From Symsagittifera roscoffensis (Eukaryota > Xenacoelomorpha > Acoela > Convolutidae), in the NCBI RefSeq assembly GCF_963678635.1, contig NC_087068.1:26290318-26354317 (forward strand): a stretch of 64,000 nt of DNA, written 5' to 3'. This document shows positions 1-11,053 of this stretch, in pieces; within the stretch, counting starts at the first letter, position 1, and every line of letters begins with the position of its first letter. A model generated the notes under the pieces. The model did not search any database, had not been told where the DNA came from, and saw only the letters and a list, made by a program, of their open reading frames with translations. The translations under genes and the position numbers were made by a program.

Positions 1-757
1 CAAAATTCTGAAAGTCTGTGTTTGATCAGGATTTTGAGCGAGCACATAAAGAGACGAGATGGATGACATAAGACGGGAGTACATTGAAGAGAAAGGATAC
101 AAAATTGAAAAAATTTGGGAGCGCGAGTGGTGGAAAAATTTCAAAACGAAAGACTTGATCAAAAACTATATCAATACCTATTTTCCTTACAAAAGTTTAT
201 TTAATACAGACTCTTTCTTCGAAAAAATATAAAATGAATCTCTTTTTGCTTACGTTCAGTGCAATTTAGTTGTTCCACAAGAACTGAAAAAAAAAACTTG
301 CCAGTTTCCCCTCAATTTTCAAAAACATCGAAGTTGGAAGAAATGATAAAGGAAACTATATTAAAAATTATTTATTCAATTCAGAAAAGTGTTAAATATT
401 CTCAGAGAATGCTGATATCTAGCTTCAAGTTAGAAAATGTAACTGTTATAAATGTGCTCTTCAATTTTTATGAAGAGATTGGAATGCATTGCACTAAAAT
501 TTACCGTTTTGTTCAGTATTCTCCTTTAAAATGTTTCACTAATTTTGTTCAATCATGAGCTGATGCTACTAAAGAAGGAGATGAAAAACCTGTGTCGGGA
601 GATGTAGCGGAAACTATGGAGTTTTTGGGCAACTCTTCCTAAGGATGTCACACGTTGATAGATCCATGCATACAATCACCAAATATCTGAATGACGAAAA
701 ACTCAAAAAGCAATTAATGGGACCTGATTGTATGCATGGATCTATCAACGTCTGACA
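1..757 (+). repeat. Partial palindrome unit (left half), truncated by the window edge
   Basis: This stretch matches the left half of the repeat unit at 6928-7650 with a few percent divergence, including the same short open segments and the same run around 655-723. It lies in the same orientation as the unit at 6928 and is inverted relative to the unit that starts at 758. It ends in a small fold-back at 655-757, where the sequence starting acgttgatagatccatgcat reappears in reverse complement just before the outer end of the large palindrome. It is not an independent gene; the polymerase-like fragments in it are listed separately. Confidence 0.8.
24..757 (+). pseudogene. Broken family-B DNA polymerase fragment, copy 1
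   Basis: Frames here contain, in order, a segment like the YIEEKGYKI...WEREW block at about 80-135, an ISSFKLENVTVI block at about 415-455, and a CFTNFVQS block ending near 557, followed in another frame by a YLNDEK block near 690. This order and spacing resemble protein-primed family-B DNA polymerases of virus-like mobile elements (Polinton/Maverick, adintovirus and related). That is recognition from memory without a search. Stops and frameshifts separate the blocks, and the Asp-Thr-Asp catalytic motif is not preserved, so it cannot encode an enzyme. The fragment starts inside the gene and stops at the small fold-back. Confidence 0.55.
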
Positions 758-3300
758 TGTATGTTCCTAGTTTCCACAGACAAGTTTCAGAACATGTTCC
801 AAAATGTTAGTAGTTTCCACTTACAAAGTTTCAGTGGATTCCGCGTACAAGTTCCTGTAACGTAAATTTTGTCAGCACTTTGATTTTATTCCGGAATCCG
901 CAACGAGCAAGTATAGGTAGCTGTTCCGGATGAGTCCGCAATTGTAAGCGGATTCCGCAAACGTATGCGGATTCCGTTTACATTTTGCGGCTTCCGCTTA
1001 CTTTTTGTTGCGGATTTCGCAAAGTTGTCTATTTTTGGAGCAATTCGAGCAATACAGTGTTTTAGCTATTTGTCCGTGGAAACCAAAAACGCAGAGAAAA
1101 TCAAAGAAAAATAGCAATTTCGCGGATTCCGGGACAAATTTGATTTTTGCCAGTTGCTGAATTCGCTTACAATTCACAAAATGCACAGTTTGGCCTCGTA
1201 ATGGCAGTCGGAACATTCAGGGCCTCGCCCTGATACGAGCAGTCCTGTTTACGTTTTCAGTCTGAAACACAGAAAATGTTCCACCTGTTTTGAAATGAAA
1301 TGTAATTCAAAATTTCAAACGTCTCATGTTTCTTGCCTCGGATCATGTTTCTCTATAAGTATTTTCTCCCTATATTACCTTGTAGCGAAGCTCCCCCCTA
1401 TGAAAAAAGAATAGAACAGTTAAGCATATACTAATTTTGTGCCTGGTTAACTATACCACCCCCCCATATTGCAATAGGGGGGATAGTTACCAAGATCCCC
1501 TGCCTGTTTCGTACCTGATTCCAGATTTATTTGATTGTGATCTTGAACTGAAAGATAAGTGACGCTACAGAATGGGTCAGTAGAATATACTGCTGCGTTA
1601 TTTATACGCAGCGTTTATAATAATAAACCGACATGTAGCCCGTTCTATGCAAGAGTAGCCGGTTCTACGTTGTCTATACTGGAGAAACAGTTTCGATACA
1701 ACAACCATCTTTATTGACAAATTTTTAAAGGACATCAAAACTATTATACCAATATTTTTTCTAACTCTAGCCGTTTCTAGATTTTAGGATTTGGGCTTGA
1801 AGATTTTTAATCCACAAGACTACTAATTTGAGGTTTCGCGATCGTCTAAATTTTGTTTTGTTAAGATGTTGGCTTCAGGGTTGGGGGAGGTTATTAGGTT
1901 CCTGACAAGTATGCAATTTTAGGTGAATTGTGTCTAAGAAACCATTATTTTAGCAGTAGCTTCCTTAAATAAGTTTGAAAATAGGTTTGCGCTGCAAAAG
2001 TCCCTGCTAACGCGTTGCTTGTTCATTAAAAACAACTTATTGTTACTCTAAATTGTCAAGTTCGTTTTTGAAACCTCCGTGCGTCTAGTTTCAGGCTTCG
2101 ATAATTGAATATTTTTTAATTTTAGTGACAGTTTTCGAAATTTGAGAAAAAATACATTTTAACCAAGTTAGAATCATATAAAATTCTCTTTTTCTTAACA
2201 AAAGATCGTCAATTAAACCAAGACATATCGTAAGTCAAGGCAAAACACTGAACGTTCCGAGTGCCTTAGAACCGGTCTCGGATAATTTTTAGTCAATGAA
2301 TTATTGACAAACTATAACTTTGGGCTGTTAAAATCGAACATTAAGTTTAAAAAAAGTCTGAGGAATATATGGCACTCAGACGAACAAAAAACGTGGGTCA
2401 ATAAAACTTTGTCGAGCGGAAAAATTCGCCATACATCAAAACCTCGCCTTCACAATCAACATCGAAAATAAAATCCTTTTATATTCCCATCTATTACGGA
2501 TTCTCGGTGCTCAAAGATAGATTTCAACAACTCCACCTCAGTTAACTTTATCTCTTTTGCCTTCAATGTTCTAAGCAAGGTCCCATTAAATGCTTTTTGA
2601 GTTTTTCGTCATTCAGATATTTGGTGATTGTATGCATGGATCTATCAACGTCTGACATCTTTAGGAAGAATTCCCCAAAAACTCCATAGTTTCCGCTACA
2701 TCTTCCGACACAGGTTTTTCAACTCCTTCTCTAGTAGCATCAGCTCATGATTGAACAAAATTAGTGAAACATTTTAAAGGAGAATACTGAACAAAACGGT
2801 AAATTTTAGCGCAATGCATTCCAATCTCTTCATAAAAATTGAAGAGCGCATTTATAACAGTTACATTTTCTAACTTGAAGCTAGATATCAGCATTCTCTG
2901 AGAATATTTAACATTTTTTCTGAAATGAAAAAATAATTTTTAATGTAGTCTCCGTTATCGTTTCTTCCAACTTCGATGTTTTTTAAAAATTGAGGGGAAA
3001 TTCGTATTTTTTTTTTCAGTTCTTCTGGAACAAGTAAATCGCACTGAACGTAAGCAAAAAGAGATTCATTTTATATTTTTTTTGAAGAAAGAGTCTGTAT
3101 TAAATATCATTTTGTGAGGAAAATAGATATTGATATAATTTTCGATCATTTCTTTCGTTTTGAAATTTTTCCACCACTCACGCTCCCAAATTTCTTCAAT
3201 TTTGTATCCTTTCTCTTCAATGTTGTCCCGTCTCATGTCATCCATCTCCGTCTCTTTATGTGCTCGCTCAAAATCTTGATCAAACACAGACTTTCAAAAA
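758..3300 (-). repeat. Full repeat unit, minus orientation
   Basis: This is the reverse complement of 6928-9470. From its outer end it holds the TGTATGTTCC terminus, near-palindromic GCGGATTCCGC repeats (about 900-1010), the GGCAGTCGGAACATTC hairpin module (1202-1254), a C-run/G-run hairpin (about 1453-1490), a CTGCGT/ACGCAG hairpin (about 1590-1608), noncoding sequence, a degenerate second hairpin module (about 2246-2270), and the dead polymerase fragment. Short open frames inside it are fortuitous. Confidence 0.8.
2340..3290 (-). pseudogene. Broken family-B DNA polymerase fragment, copy 2
   Basis: This is the minus-strand copy of the same polymerase-like fragment, within the unit 758-3300. 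The first block reads from 3287 down to 3066 (DDMRRDNIEEKGY...WEREW), and the later blocks follow at about 2950-2750 and 2650-2580. At least one frameshift lies between the YLNDEK block and the following segment, and several stops interrupt the reading frame. It shares these defects with the other copies, so the unit was multiplied after the gene had decayed. Confidence 0.55.
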
Positions 3301-3399
3301 CCTTGAGAGGAAAAAATTGGTAGTAGCATCCCATTGGCTCGAATACGGTTTTACAACAGTGTTGACAATAATAGTCGATTTTAGTATTTTCCTATTACA

Positions 3400-5146
3400 A
3401 AATTTCAATGGATTCCGCGTACAAATTCCTGTAACGTAAATTTTGTCGGCACTTTGATTTTATTCCGGAATCCGCAACGAGCAAGTATAGGTAGCTGTTC
3501 CGGTTGAGTCCGCAATTGTAAGCGGATTCCGCAAACGTATGCGGATTCCGCTTACATTTTGCGGCTTTCGCTTACTTTTTGTTGCGGATTCCGTAAAGTT
3601 ATCTGTTTTTGGAGCAATTCGAGCAAAACAGTGTTTTAGCTATTTGTCCGTGGAAACCAAAAACGCAGAGAAAATGAAAGAAAAATAGCAATTTCGCGGA
3701 TTCCGGGACAAATCTGATTTTTGCCAGTTGCTGAATTCGCTTACAATTCACAAAATGCACAATTTGGCCTCGTAATGGCAGTCGGAACATACAGGGCCTC
3801 GCCCTTATACGAGCAGCTCTGTTTACGTTTTCAGTCTGAAACACAGAAAATGTTCCACCTGTTTTGAAATGAAATGTAATTCAAAATGTCAAATGTCTCA
3901 TGTTTCTTGCCTCGGATCATGTTTCTCTATAAGTATTTGCTCGCTATATTACCTTGTAGGGAATCTCCCCCCCCCCGCTATGAAAAAACAATAGAACAGT
4001 TAAGCATATACTAATTTTGTGCCTGGTTAACTATACCACCACCCATATTGCAATAGGGGGGTAGTTACCAAGATCCCCTGCCTGTTTCGTACCTGATTCC
4101 AGATTTATTTGATCGTGATCTGGAACTAAAAGATAAGTGACACCACAGAAGGGGTCAGTAGAATATACTGCTGCGTTATTTATACGCAGCATTTATAATA
4201 ACAAACCGACATGTAGCCCGTTCTTTGCAAGAGTAGCCGGTTCTAAGTTGTCTATACTGGAGAGACAGTTTCGATACAACAACCATCTTTCTTTACAAAA
4301 TTATAAAGGACATCAAAACTATTATACCAATTTTTTTTCTAACTCTAGCCTTTTCTAGATTTTAAGATTTTGGCATGAAGATTTTTACTTCGCAAGACTA
4401 CTAATTTGAGGTTTCGCGATCGTCTAAATTTTGCATTGTTAAGATGTTGGCTTCAGGGTTGGGGGAGGTTATTAGGTTTATGACAAGTATGCAATTTTAG
4501 GTGAATTGTGTTTAAGAAACCAATATTTTAGCAGTAGCTTCCTCAAATAAGTTTGAAAATTAGTTTGCGCTGCAAAAGTCCCTGCTAACGCGTTGCTTGT
4601 TCATTAAAAACAACTTTTTGTTACTGTAAATTGTTAAGTTCATTTTTGAAATTTCCGTGCGTCCAGTTTCAGGCGTCGATATTTGGCTATTTTTTAATTT
4701 TAGTGACAGTTTTTGAAATTTGAGAAAAAATACATTTTAACCAAGTTAAAATCATATAAAAATCTCTTTTTCTTAACAAAAAATCGTCAAGTAAACCAAG
4801 ACTATTCGTAATTCAAGGCAAAATACTGAACGTTCCGACTGCCTTAGAACCGGTCTCGGATAATTTTTAGCCAATGAATTTTTGACAAACTATAAATTTG
4901 GGCTGTTAAAATCGAACATTAAGTTTAAAAAAGTCTGAGGAATATATGGCACTCAGACGAGCAATAAACGTGTGTCAATAAAATTTTGTCGAGCGGAAAA
5001 ATCCGCCATACATCAAAACCTAGCCTTACACAATCAGCATCGAAAATAAAATCCTTTTATATTCCCATCAATTATGGATTCTCGGTGCTCAAAGATTGAT
5101 TTCAACAACTCCACCTCAGTTAAGTTTATCTTTTTTGCCTTCAATG
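3400..5146 (-). repeat. Right-half repeat unit, minus orientation
   Basis: This is a second copy of the outer part of the unit in tandem with 758-3300, lacking most of the polymerase fragment. It repeats the GCGGATTCCGC block (about 3460-3590), the hairpin module (3776-3828), the C/G-run hairpin (about 4030-4070) and the CTGCGT hairpin (about 4170). Its outer terminus lacks the TGTATGTTCC sequence found at 758. Confidence 0.8.
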
Positions 5147-5300
5147 AATCCATAATTGATGGGAATATAAAAGCATTTTTTTTTTCAATGCTGATTGTGT
5201 AATGCGAGCTTTTGATGTATGGCGGATTTTTCCCTTCGACAAAGTTTTATTGACACACGTTTATTGTTCGTCTGAGTGCCATATATTCCTCAGACTTTTT
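4930..5300. pseudogene. Polymerase-fragment ends meeting at the palindrome centre
   Basis: Two copies of the last part of the polymerase-like fragment face each other across the loop: one on the minus strand from about 5146 down to 4930, and one on the plus strand from about 5147 to 5300. Both lack all upstream blocks. Because both half-units break at the same point in the fragment, the centre of the palindrome was formed within the dead polymerase sequence. Confidence 0.5.
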
Positions 5301-6830
5301 AAAACTTAATATTCGATTTTAACAGCCCAAAGTTATAGTTTGTCAATAATTCATTGACTAAAAATTATCCGAGACCGGTTCTAAGGCAGTCGGAACGTTC
5401 AGTATTTTGCCTTGACTTACGAAAAGTCTTGGTATAATTGACGATCTTTTGTTAAGAAAAAGACATTTTTATATGATTCTAACTTGGTTAAAATGTATTT
5501 TTTCTCAAATTTCAAAAACTGTCACTAAAATTAAAAAATAGTCAATTATCGACGACTGAAACTGGACGCACGGAAATTTCAAAAATGAACTTGACAATTT
5601 AGAGTAACAAAAAGTTGTTTTTAATGAACAAGCAACGCGTTAGCAGGGACTTTTGCAGCGCAATTTTATTTTGAAACTTATTTGAGGAAGCTACTGCTAA
5701 AAAAATGGTTTCTTAGACACAATTCGCCTAAAATTGCATCCTTGTCATAAACCTAATAACCTCCCCCAACCCTGAAGCCAACATCTTATTAATACAAAAT
5801 TTAGACGATCGCGAAATCTCAAATTAGTAGTCTTGCGGAGTAAAAATCTTCATGCCAAAATCTTAAAATCTAGAAACGGCTAGAGTTAGAAAAAAAATTG
5901 GTATAATAGTTTTGATTTCCTTTAAAAATTTGTGAATAAAGATGTTTGTTGTATCGAAACTGTTTCTCCAGTATAGACAACATAGAACCGGCTACTCTTG
6001 CAAAGAACGGGCTACATGTCGGTTTGTTATTATAAATGCTGCGTATAAATAACGCAGCAGTATATTCTACTGACCCCTTCTGTGGTGTCACTTATCTTTA
6101 AGTTCCAGATCACGATCAAATAAATCTGGAATCAGGTACGAAACAGGCAGGGGATCTTGGTAACTACCCCCCTATTGCAATATGGGGGGGTGGTATAGTT
6201 AACCAGGCACAAAATTAGTATATGCTTAACTGTTCTATTCTTTTTTCATAGGGGGGGGGGAGATTCCCTACAAGGTAATATAGCGAGCAAATACTTATAG
6301 AGAAACATGATCCGAGGCAAGAAACATGAGACATTTGACATTTTGAATTACATTTCATTTCAAAACAGGTGGAACATTTTCTGTGTTTCAGACTGAAAAC
6401 GTAAACAGGACTGCTCGTATCAGGGCGAGGCCCTGAATGTTCCGACTGCCATAACGAGGCCAAATTGTGCATTTTGTGAATTGTAAGCGAATTCAGCAAC
6501 TGGCAAAAATCAGATTTGTCCCGGAATCCGCGAAATTGCTATTTTTCTTTCATTTTCTCTGCTTTTTTGGTTTCCACGGACAAATAGCTAAAACACTGTA
6601 TTGCTCGAATTGCTCCAAAAATAGACAACTTTGCGAAATCCGCAACAAAAAGTAAGCGGAAGCCGCAAAATGTAAGCGGAATCCGCATACGTTCGCGGAA
6701 TCTGCTTACAATTGCGGACTCAACCGGAACAGCTACCTATACTTGCTCGTTGCGGATTCCGGAATAAAATCAAAGTGCCGACAAAATTTACGTTACAGGA
6801 ATTTGTACGCAGAATCCACTGAAATTTCGT
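5147..6830 (+). repeat. Right-half repeat unit, plus orientation
   Basis: This is the mirror image of 3400-5146 across the loop. It carries the CTGCGT hairpin (about 6040), the C/G-run hairpin (about 6165-6200), the hairpin module in minus orientation (6401-6450) and the GCGGATTCCGC block (about 6655-6720). Small indels in the C and G runs distinguish it from its partner. Confidence 0.8.
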
Positions 6831-6939
6831 AAGTGGAAACTACTAAAATCGACTATTATTGTCATCACTGTTGTAAAACCGTATTCGAGCCAATGGGATG
6901 CTACTACCAATTTTTTCCTCTCAAGATTTTTGAAAGTCT

Positions 6940-7890
6940 GTGTTTGATCAGGATTTTGAGCGAGCACATAAAGTGACGGAGATGGATGACATGAGACGGG
7001 AGTACATTGAAGAGAAAGGATACAAAATTGAAAAAATTTGGGAGCGTGAGTGGTGGAAAAATTTCAAAACGAAAGAAATGATCAAAAGTTATATCAATAT
7101 CTATTTTCCTTACAAAAGGCTATTTAATACAGACTCTTTTCTCAAAAAAATATAAAATGAATCTCTTTTTGCTGACGTTCAGTGCAATTTAGTTGTTCCA
7201 GAAGAACTGAAAAAAAACTTGCCAATTTCCCCTCAATTTTCAAAAACATCGAAGTTGGAAGAAATGATAACGGAGACTATATTAAAAATTATTTATTCAA
7301 TTCAGAAAAATGTTAAATATTCTCAGAGAATGCTGATATCTAGCTTCAAGTTAGAAAATGTAACTGTTATAAATCCGCTCTTCAATTTTTATGTAGAGAT
7401 TGGAATGCATTGCACTAAAATTTACCGTTTTGTTCAGTTTTCTCCTTTAAAATGTTTCACTAATTTTGTTCAATCATGAGCTGATGCTACTAGAGAAGGA
7501 GTTGAAAAACCTGTGTCGGGAGATGTAGCGGAAACTATGGAGTTTTTGGGCAATTCTTCCTAAGGATGTCAGACGTTGATAGATCCATGCATACAATCAC
7601 CAAATATCTGAATGACGAAAAATTCAAAAAGCAATTAATGGGACCTTGCTTAGAACATTGAAGGCAAAAAAGATAAAGTTAACTGAGGTGGAGTTGTTGA
7701 AATCAATCTTTGAGCACCGAGAATCCATAATTGATGGGAATATAAAAGGATTTTGTTTTCGATGCTGATTGTGTAAGGCGAGGTTTTGATGTATGGCGGA
7801 TTTTTCCGCTCGACAAAGTTTTATTGACACACGTTTATTGTTCGTCTGAGTGCCATATATTCCTCAGACTTTTTTTAACTTAATGTTCAA
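6940..7890 (+). pseudogene. Broken family-B DNA polymerase fragment, copy 3
   Basis: This is the best-preserved copy. Block 1 (6940-7155) has RREYIEEKGY and WEREWW. After a stop at 7153-7155, the frame at 7219-7479 includes MLISSFKLENVTVI and SPLKCFTNFVQS. A YLNDEK segment lies near 7600, and after a frameshift there is an EVELLKSIFEHRESII segment near 7690. The order of blocks is that expected for the central-to-palm part of a protein-primed family-B DNA polymerase in virus-like transposons. The metal-binding DTD motif expected next is degraded (about 7825). The family assignment rests on motif recall and is moderately sure; lack of function is certain. Confidence 0.6.
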
Positions 7891-9229
7891 TTTTAACAGC
7901 CCAAAGTTATAGTTTGTCAATAATTCATTGACTAAAAATTATCCGATACCGGTTCTAAGGCAGTCGGAACGTTCAGTGTTTTGCCTTGACTTACGATATG
8001 TCTTGGTTTAATTGACGATCTTTTGTTAAGAAAAAGAGATTTTTATATGATTCTAACTTGGTTAAAATGTATTTTTTCTCAAATTTCAAAAACTGTCACT
8101 AAAATTAAAAAATATTCAATTATCGACGCCTGAAACTGGACGCACGAAGATTTCAAAAATCAACTTGGCAATTTAGAGTAACAAAAAGTTGTTTTTAATG
8201 AACAAGCAACGCGTTAGCAGAGACTTTTGCAGCGCAAACTTATTTTCAAACTTATTTGAGGAAGCTACTGCTAAAATAATGGTTTCTTAGACACAATTCA
8301 CCTAAAATTGCATACTTGTCATAAACCTAATAACCTCCCCCAACCCTGAAGCCAACATCATAACAATACAAAATTTAGACGATCGCGAAACCTCAAATTA
8401 GTAGTCTTGCGGAGTAAAAATCTTCATGCCAAAATCTTAAAATCTAGAAACGGCTAGAGTTAGAAAAAAATTGGTATAATAGTTTTGATAGTTTGGTATA
8501 AAAATTTGTGAATAAAGATGGTTGTTGTATCGAAACTGTTTCTCCAGTATAGACAACATAGAACCGGCTACGCTAGCATAGAACGGGCTACATGTCGGTT
8601 TATTATTATAAATGCTGCGTATAAATAACGCAGCAGTATAATCTACTGACCCCTTCTGTGGAGTCACTTATCTTTCAGATCCAGATCACGATCAAATAAA
8701 TCTGGAATCAGGTAAGAAACAGGCAGGGGATCTTGGTAACTATCCCCCCTATTGCAATATGGGGGGTGGTATAGTTAACCAGGCACAAAATTAGTATATG
8801 CTTAACTGTTCTATTTTTTTTTCATAGGGGGGGGGGGAGATTCCCTACAAGGTAATATAGGGAGAAATACTTATAGAGAAACATGATCCGAGGCAAGAAA
8901 CATGAGACATTTGACATTTTGAATTACATTTCATTTCAAAACAGGTGGAACATTTTCTGTGTTTCAGACTGAAAACGTAAACAGGACTGCTCGTATCAGG
9001 GCGAGGCCCTGAAAGTTCCGACTGCCATTACGAGGCCAAATTGTGCATATTGTGAATTGTAAGCGAATTCAGCAACTGGCAAAAATCAGATTTGTCCCGG
9101 AATCCGCGAAATTGCTATTTTTCTTTGATTTTCTCTGCGTTTTTGGTTTCCACGGACAAATAGCTAAAACACTGTATTGCTCGAATTGCTCCAAAAATAG
9201 ACAACTTTGCGATATCCGCAACAAAAAGT

Positions 9230-9340
9230 AAGCGGAAGCCGCAAAATGTAAGCGGAATCCGCATACGTTTGCGGAATCCGCTTACAATTGCGGACTCATC
9301 CGGAACAGCTCCTATACTTGCTCGTTGCGGATTCCGGAAT
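9230..9340. repeat. GCGGAATCCGC near-palindrome block
   Basis: Several near-palindromic copies of GCGGAATCCGC lie within about 100 bases. Two of them make a larger dyad, TGTAAGCGGAATCCGCA followed by a five-base spacer and a near reverse complement (about 9248-9288). The block is present in all four outer units (about 900-1010, 3460-3590, 6655-6720 and here). It could form a cruciform or serve as a binding array for an element-encoded protein; neither is shown by the sequence. Confidence 0.7.
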
Positions 9341-9588
9341 AAAATCAAAGTGCCGACAAAATTTGCGTTACAGGAACTTGTATGCGGAATCCACTGAAAT
9401 TTTGTAAGTGGAAACTACTAACATTTTGGAACATGTTCTAAGACTTGTCTGTGGAAACCAGGAACATACAGGCACAAAATTGTGCGCCTATCCAGTGCAC
9501 AGTTTGGCCTCGTAAAAGCCTCTTAAGGTCTATAGGGCAGTAATAACATGAAAAATTAAATTAAAAAAATAATAAAAATAATTTTTCA

Positions 9589-9764
9589 ATTTGAGTTTTC
9601 TGAAAATATCTTTTCAAATTTAAACTTAGGACAACAATAATACCTTTTGAATGATATTTAAAAAAAATCCCTTTAAAATGGCTAGTTAAAAAGTCATGTT
9701 TGTCTAAAGAAAAAAAACAACCGAGCACAAATTTTCCGTTACTTTTGTTACGAAAGTCGGAACA
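9589..9764 (-). repeat. Family A repeat, 5' part, minus orientation
   Basis: In reverse complement this reads as the start of the family A repeat: gttccgactttcg, then aagtaacggaaaatttgtgctcgg, the T-rich run, the segment gactttttaactagccattt and the segment tgttgtcctaagtttaaat. It lacks the downstream 350 bases and the 3' hairpin. It lies 120 bases outside the palindrome. Confidence 0.75.
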
Positions 9765-10790
9765 ATTAGCAGTCAAACTGCGATGTTTGACTAAAACAAG
9801 AATAGTTAATGTTTAATATCATCACAGTTTTAAGTGATGAATATTCACAGATTCTTCTGAATTACAAAAAAATTGAAAGAAATTCTTCTCAGCAATCTCG
9901 TTTGTCTTACAGCCCATAAATTTCCTGACAACAAAGAAATTGATTTTCGATTATCTGACTTTCCAGTATGAGACTTTAAAACAGAACTAAGAGACCTAAA
10001 ACACCAGCCAAAAATGACAAGAAAAGAATGATGTTCATTTTTTTCAAAAAAAAAAAGAATTTTCTCTGAGAAAAAAAAATCCAAATTTATGAAGCAGAAT
10101 CAGAAAAACAAAATATTATTGTTTACTGAATTCTAACTAGAAGACTAACTACCAGGAGGTAACTAATTTTATCGTCCTAGTCGGCAAACTTTTTGGTTGC
10201 AGTAGCTTGTCTTCGCAAAACAACTGCAAAATTAAATTTATCGATTTAAGTTACGATTCGATTAGTAAGTATGAAAGAATTTATTAGAAATTATATCTTT
10301 GTGTCGAGAATACTTACTTTAAATTTTGACGGCTACGAGTTTCGCAAAACAATTTGAATAAAAATGAAGTCATTTTGATTTTCTAGGCCATTTTTTTTAC
10401 AAAAGAAAATTTTTTTGGAAGCTTGTTCTGGTTTCAGCATTTCAATTTAGACTTGTCAATTAAAAGTCAAACATTTCCAGAAATTTTTCCAGAACAATTC
10501 ATTTTTGTTTTCAATTTTTTGTAAATAACTTTTTTTTTCAATTAAGTAATCAGCACATAAAGTCTACTGAAAAGCATATTTAATTAGTTATTTTCAAATT
10601 ACTCAAGTTCGACTATTAGGATGACAATTTGCATCAAATCTGTATATGATGAATATCTATTTGTGTAAAATTGTATCTAACCTACGAAATCTTCATTAAA
10701 TGTGAATTTGCCTCTAATTTGTAAATAATGTAAATCATATGAACACTAAAAAACAAAATTTTTTGATCTCTCGAATTGATTATTTCAAGT
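9765..10790. other. Gene-free interval
   Basis: This is AT-rich sequence with many poly-A and poly-T runs. I see no coding frame with codon structure, no RNA gene and no clear repeat match in this window. Confidence 0.6.
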
Positions 10791-10797
10791 ATAAAAT

Positions 10798-11046
10798 GGG
10801 GGCAGTACAACAGTGCCGAATTACAACAGTGCTGGTAATCAAAACACTGTTCAACAGTGCCAAAAATGACCTTGAAACAACTGTTTTCAATCAACCCAAA
10901 TCACTGACAAGTAAATTAATTAAATGGGACGAAGCTGGAAAAGTCAAAAATAGTCATTTTTAGGCCGCTTGTAAAACAAACAAAAACTACCCAGGCGCAG
11001 TTTTCAATTTCGGCTCTGTTGTATTTTGGCACTGTTGATTACCCCC
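10798..11046. mobile_element. 249-bp MITE with 7-bp target duplication
   Basis: The ends are GGGGGCAGTACAACAGTGCC on the left and, read inward from the right on the other strand, GGGGGTAATCAACAGTGCC. The element is flanked by the direct repeat ATAAAAT at 10791-10797 and 11047-11053. The inside contains more copies of the CAACAGTGC motif on both strands and no coding capacity. A 7-8 bp duplication with short imperfect inverted ends suggests a hAT-like or similar cut-and-paste transposase acting in trans; the superfamily is not certain. Confidence 0.75.
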
Positions 11047-11053
11047 ATAAAAT

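Larger units (their letters stand above)
758..9470. repeat. Giant imperfect inverted repeat, arms about 4.3 kb
   Basis: Reading inward from 758 (TGTATGTTCC) and outward to 9470 (GGAACATACA), the two halves are reverse complements with scattered substitutions and homopolymer indels. The symmetry point is near 5118: 5068-5089 pairs with 5147-5168, leaving a loop of about 57 bases. Each arm holds one full unit (758-3300 minus, 6928-9470 plus), a linker of about 100 bases (3300-3400, 6830-6928), and a second half-unit (3400-5146 minus, 5147-6830 plus). Arms differ enough that it is not a simple copied read. No target-site duplication is evident at the outer ends. It may be a fold-back element, a segmental inverted duplication, or partly an assembly or amplification product; the divergence argues against the last. 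Confidence 0.85.
6928..9470 (+). repeat. Full repeat unit, plus orientation
   Basis: This is the best reference copy of the unit. It starts with the dead polymerase fragment, followed by a degenerate hairpin module (about 7956-8000), noncoding sequence, the CTGCGT hairpin (about 8620), the C/G-run hairpin (about 8745-8770), the hairpin module in minus orientation (8977-9026), the GCGGATTCCGC repeats (9230-9340) and the outer terminus ending GGAACATACA at 9470. Confidence 0.8.

Noticed and set aside
4137-4358. Similar frames MTPQKGSVEYTAAL in several palindrome units
   Set aside because: The frame appears in several copies only because the DNA is duplicated. Differences are not biased to synonymous sites, the length varies through frameshifts, and no domain is recognised.
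6215-6499. A 94-codon frame on the minus strand within the palindrome unit
   Set aside because: It crosses the hairpin module and the C/G-run hairpin, and the corresponding frame is broken by indels in the other three copies.
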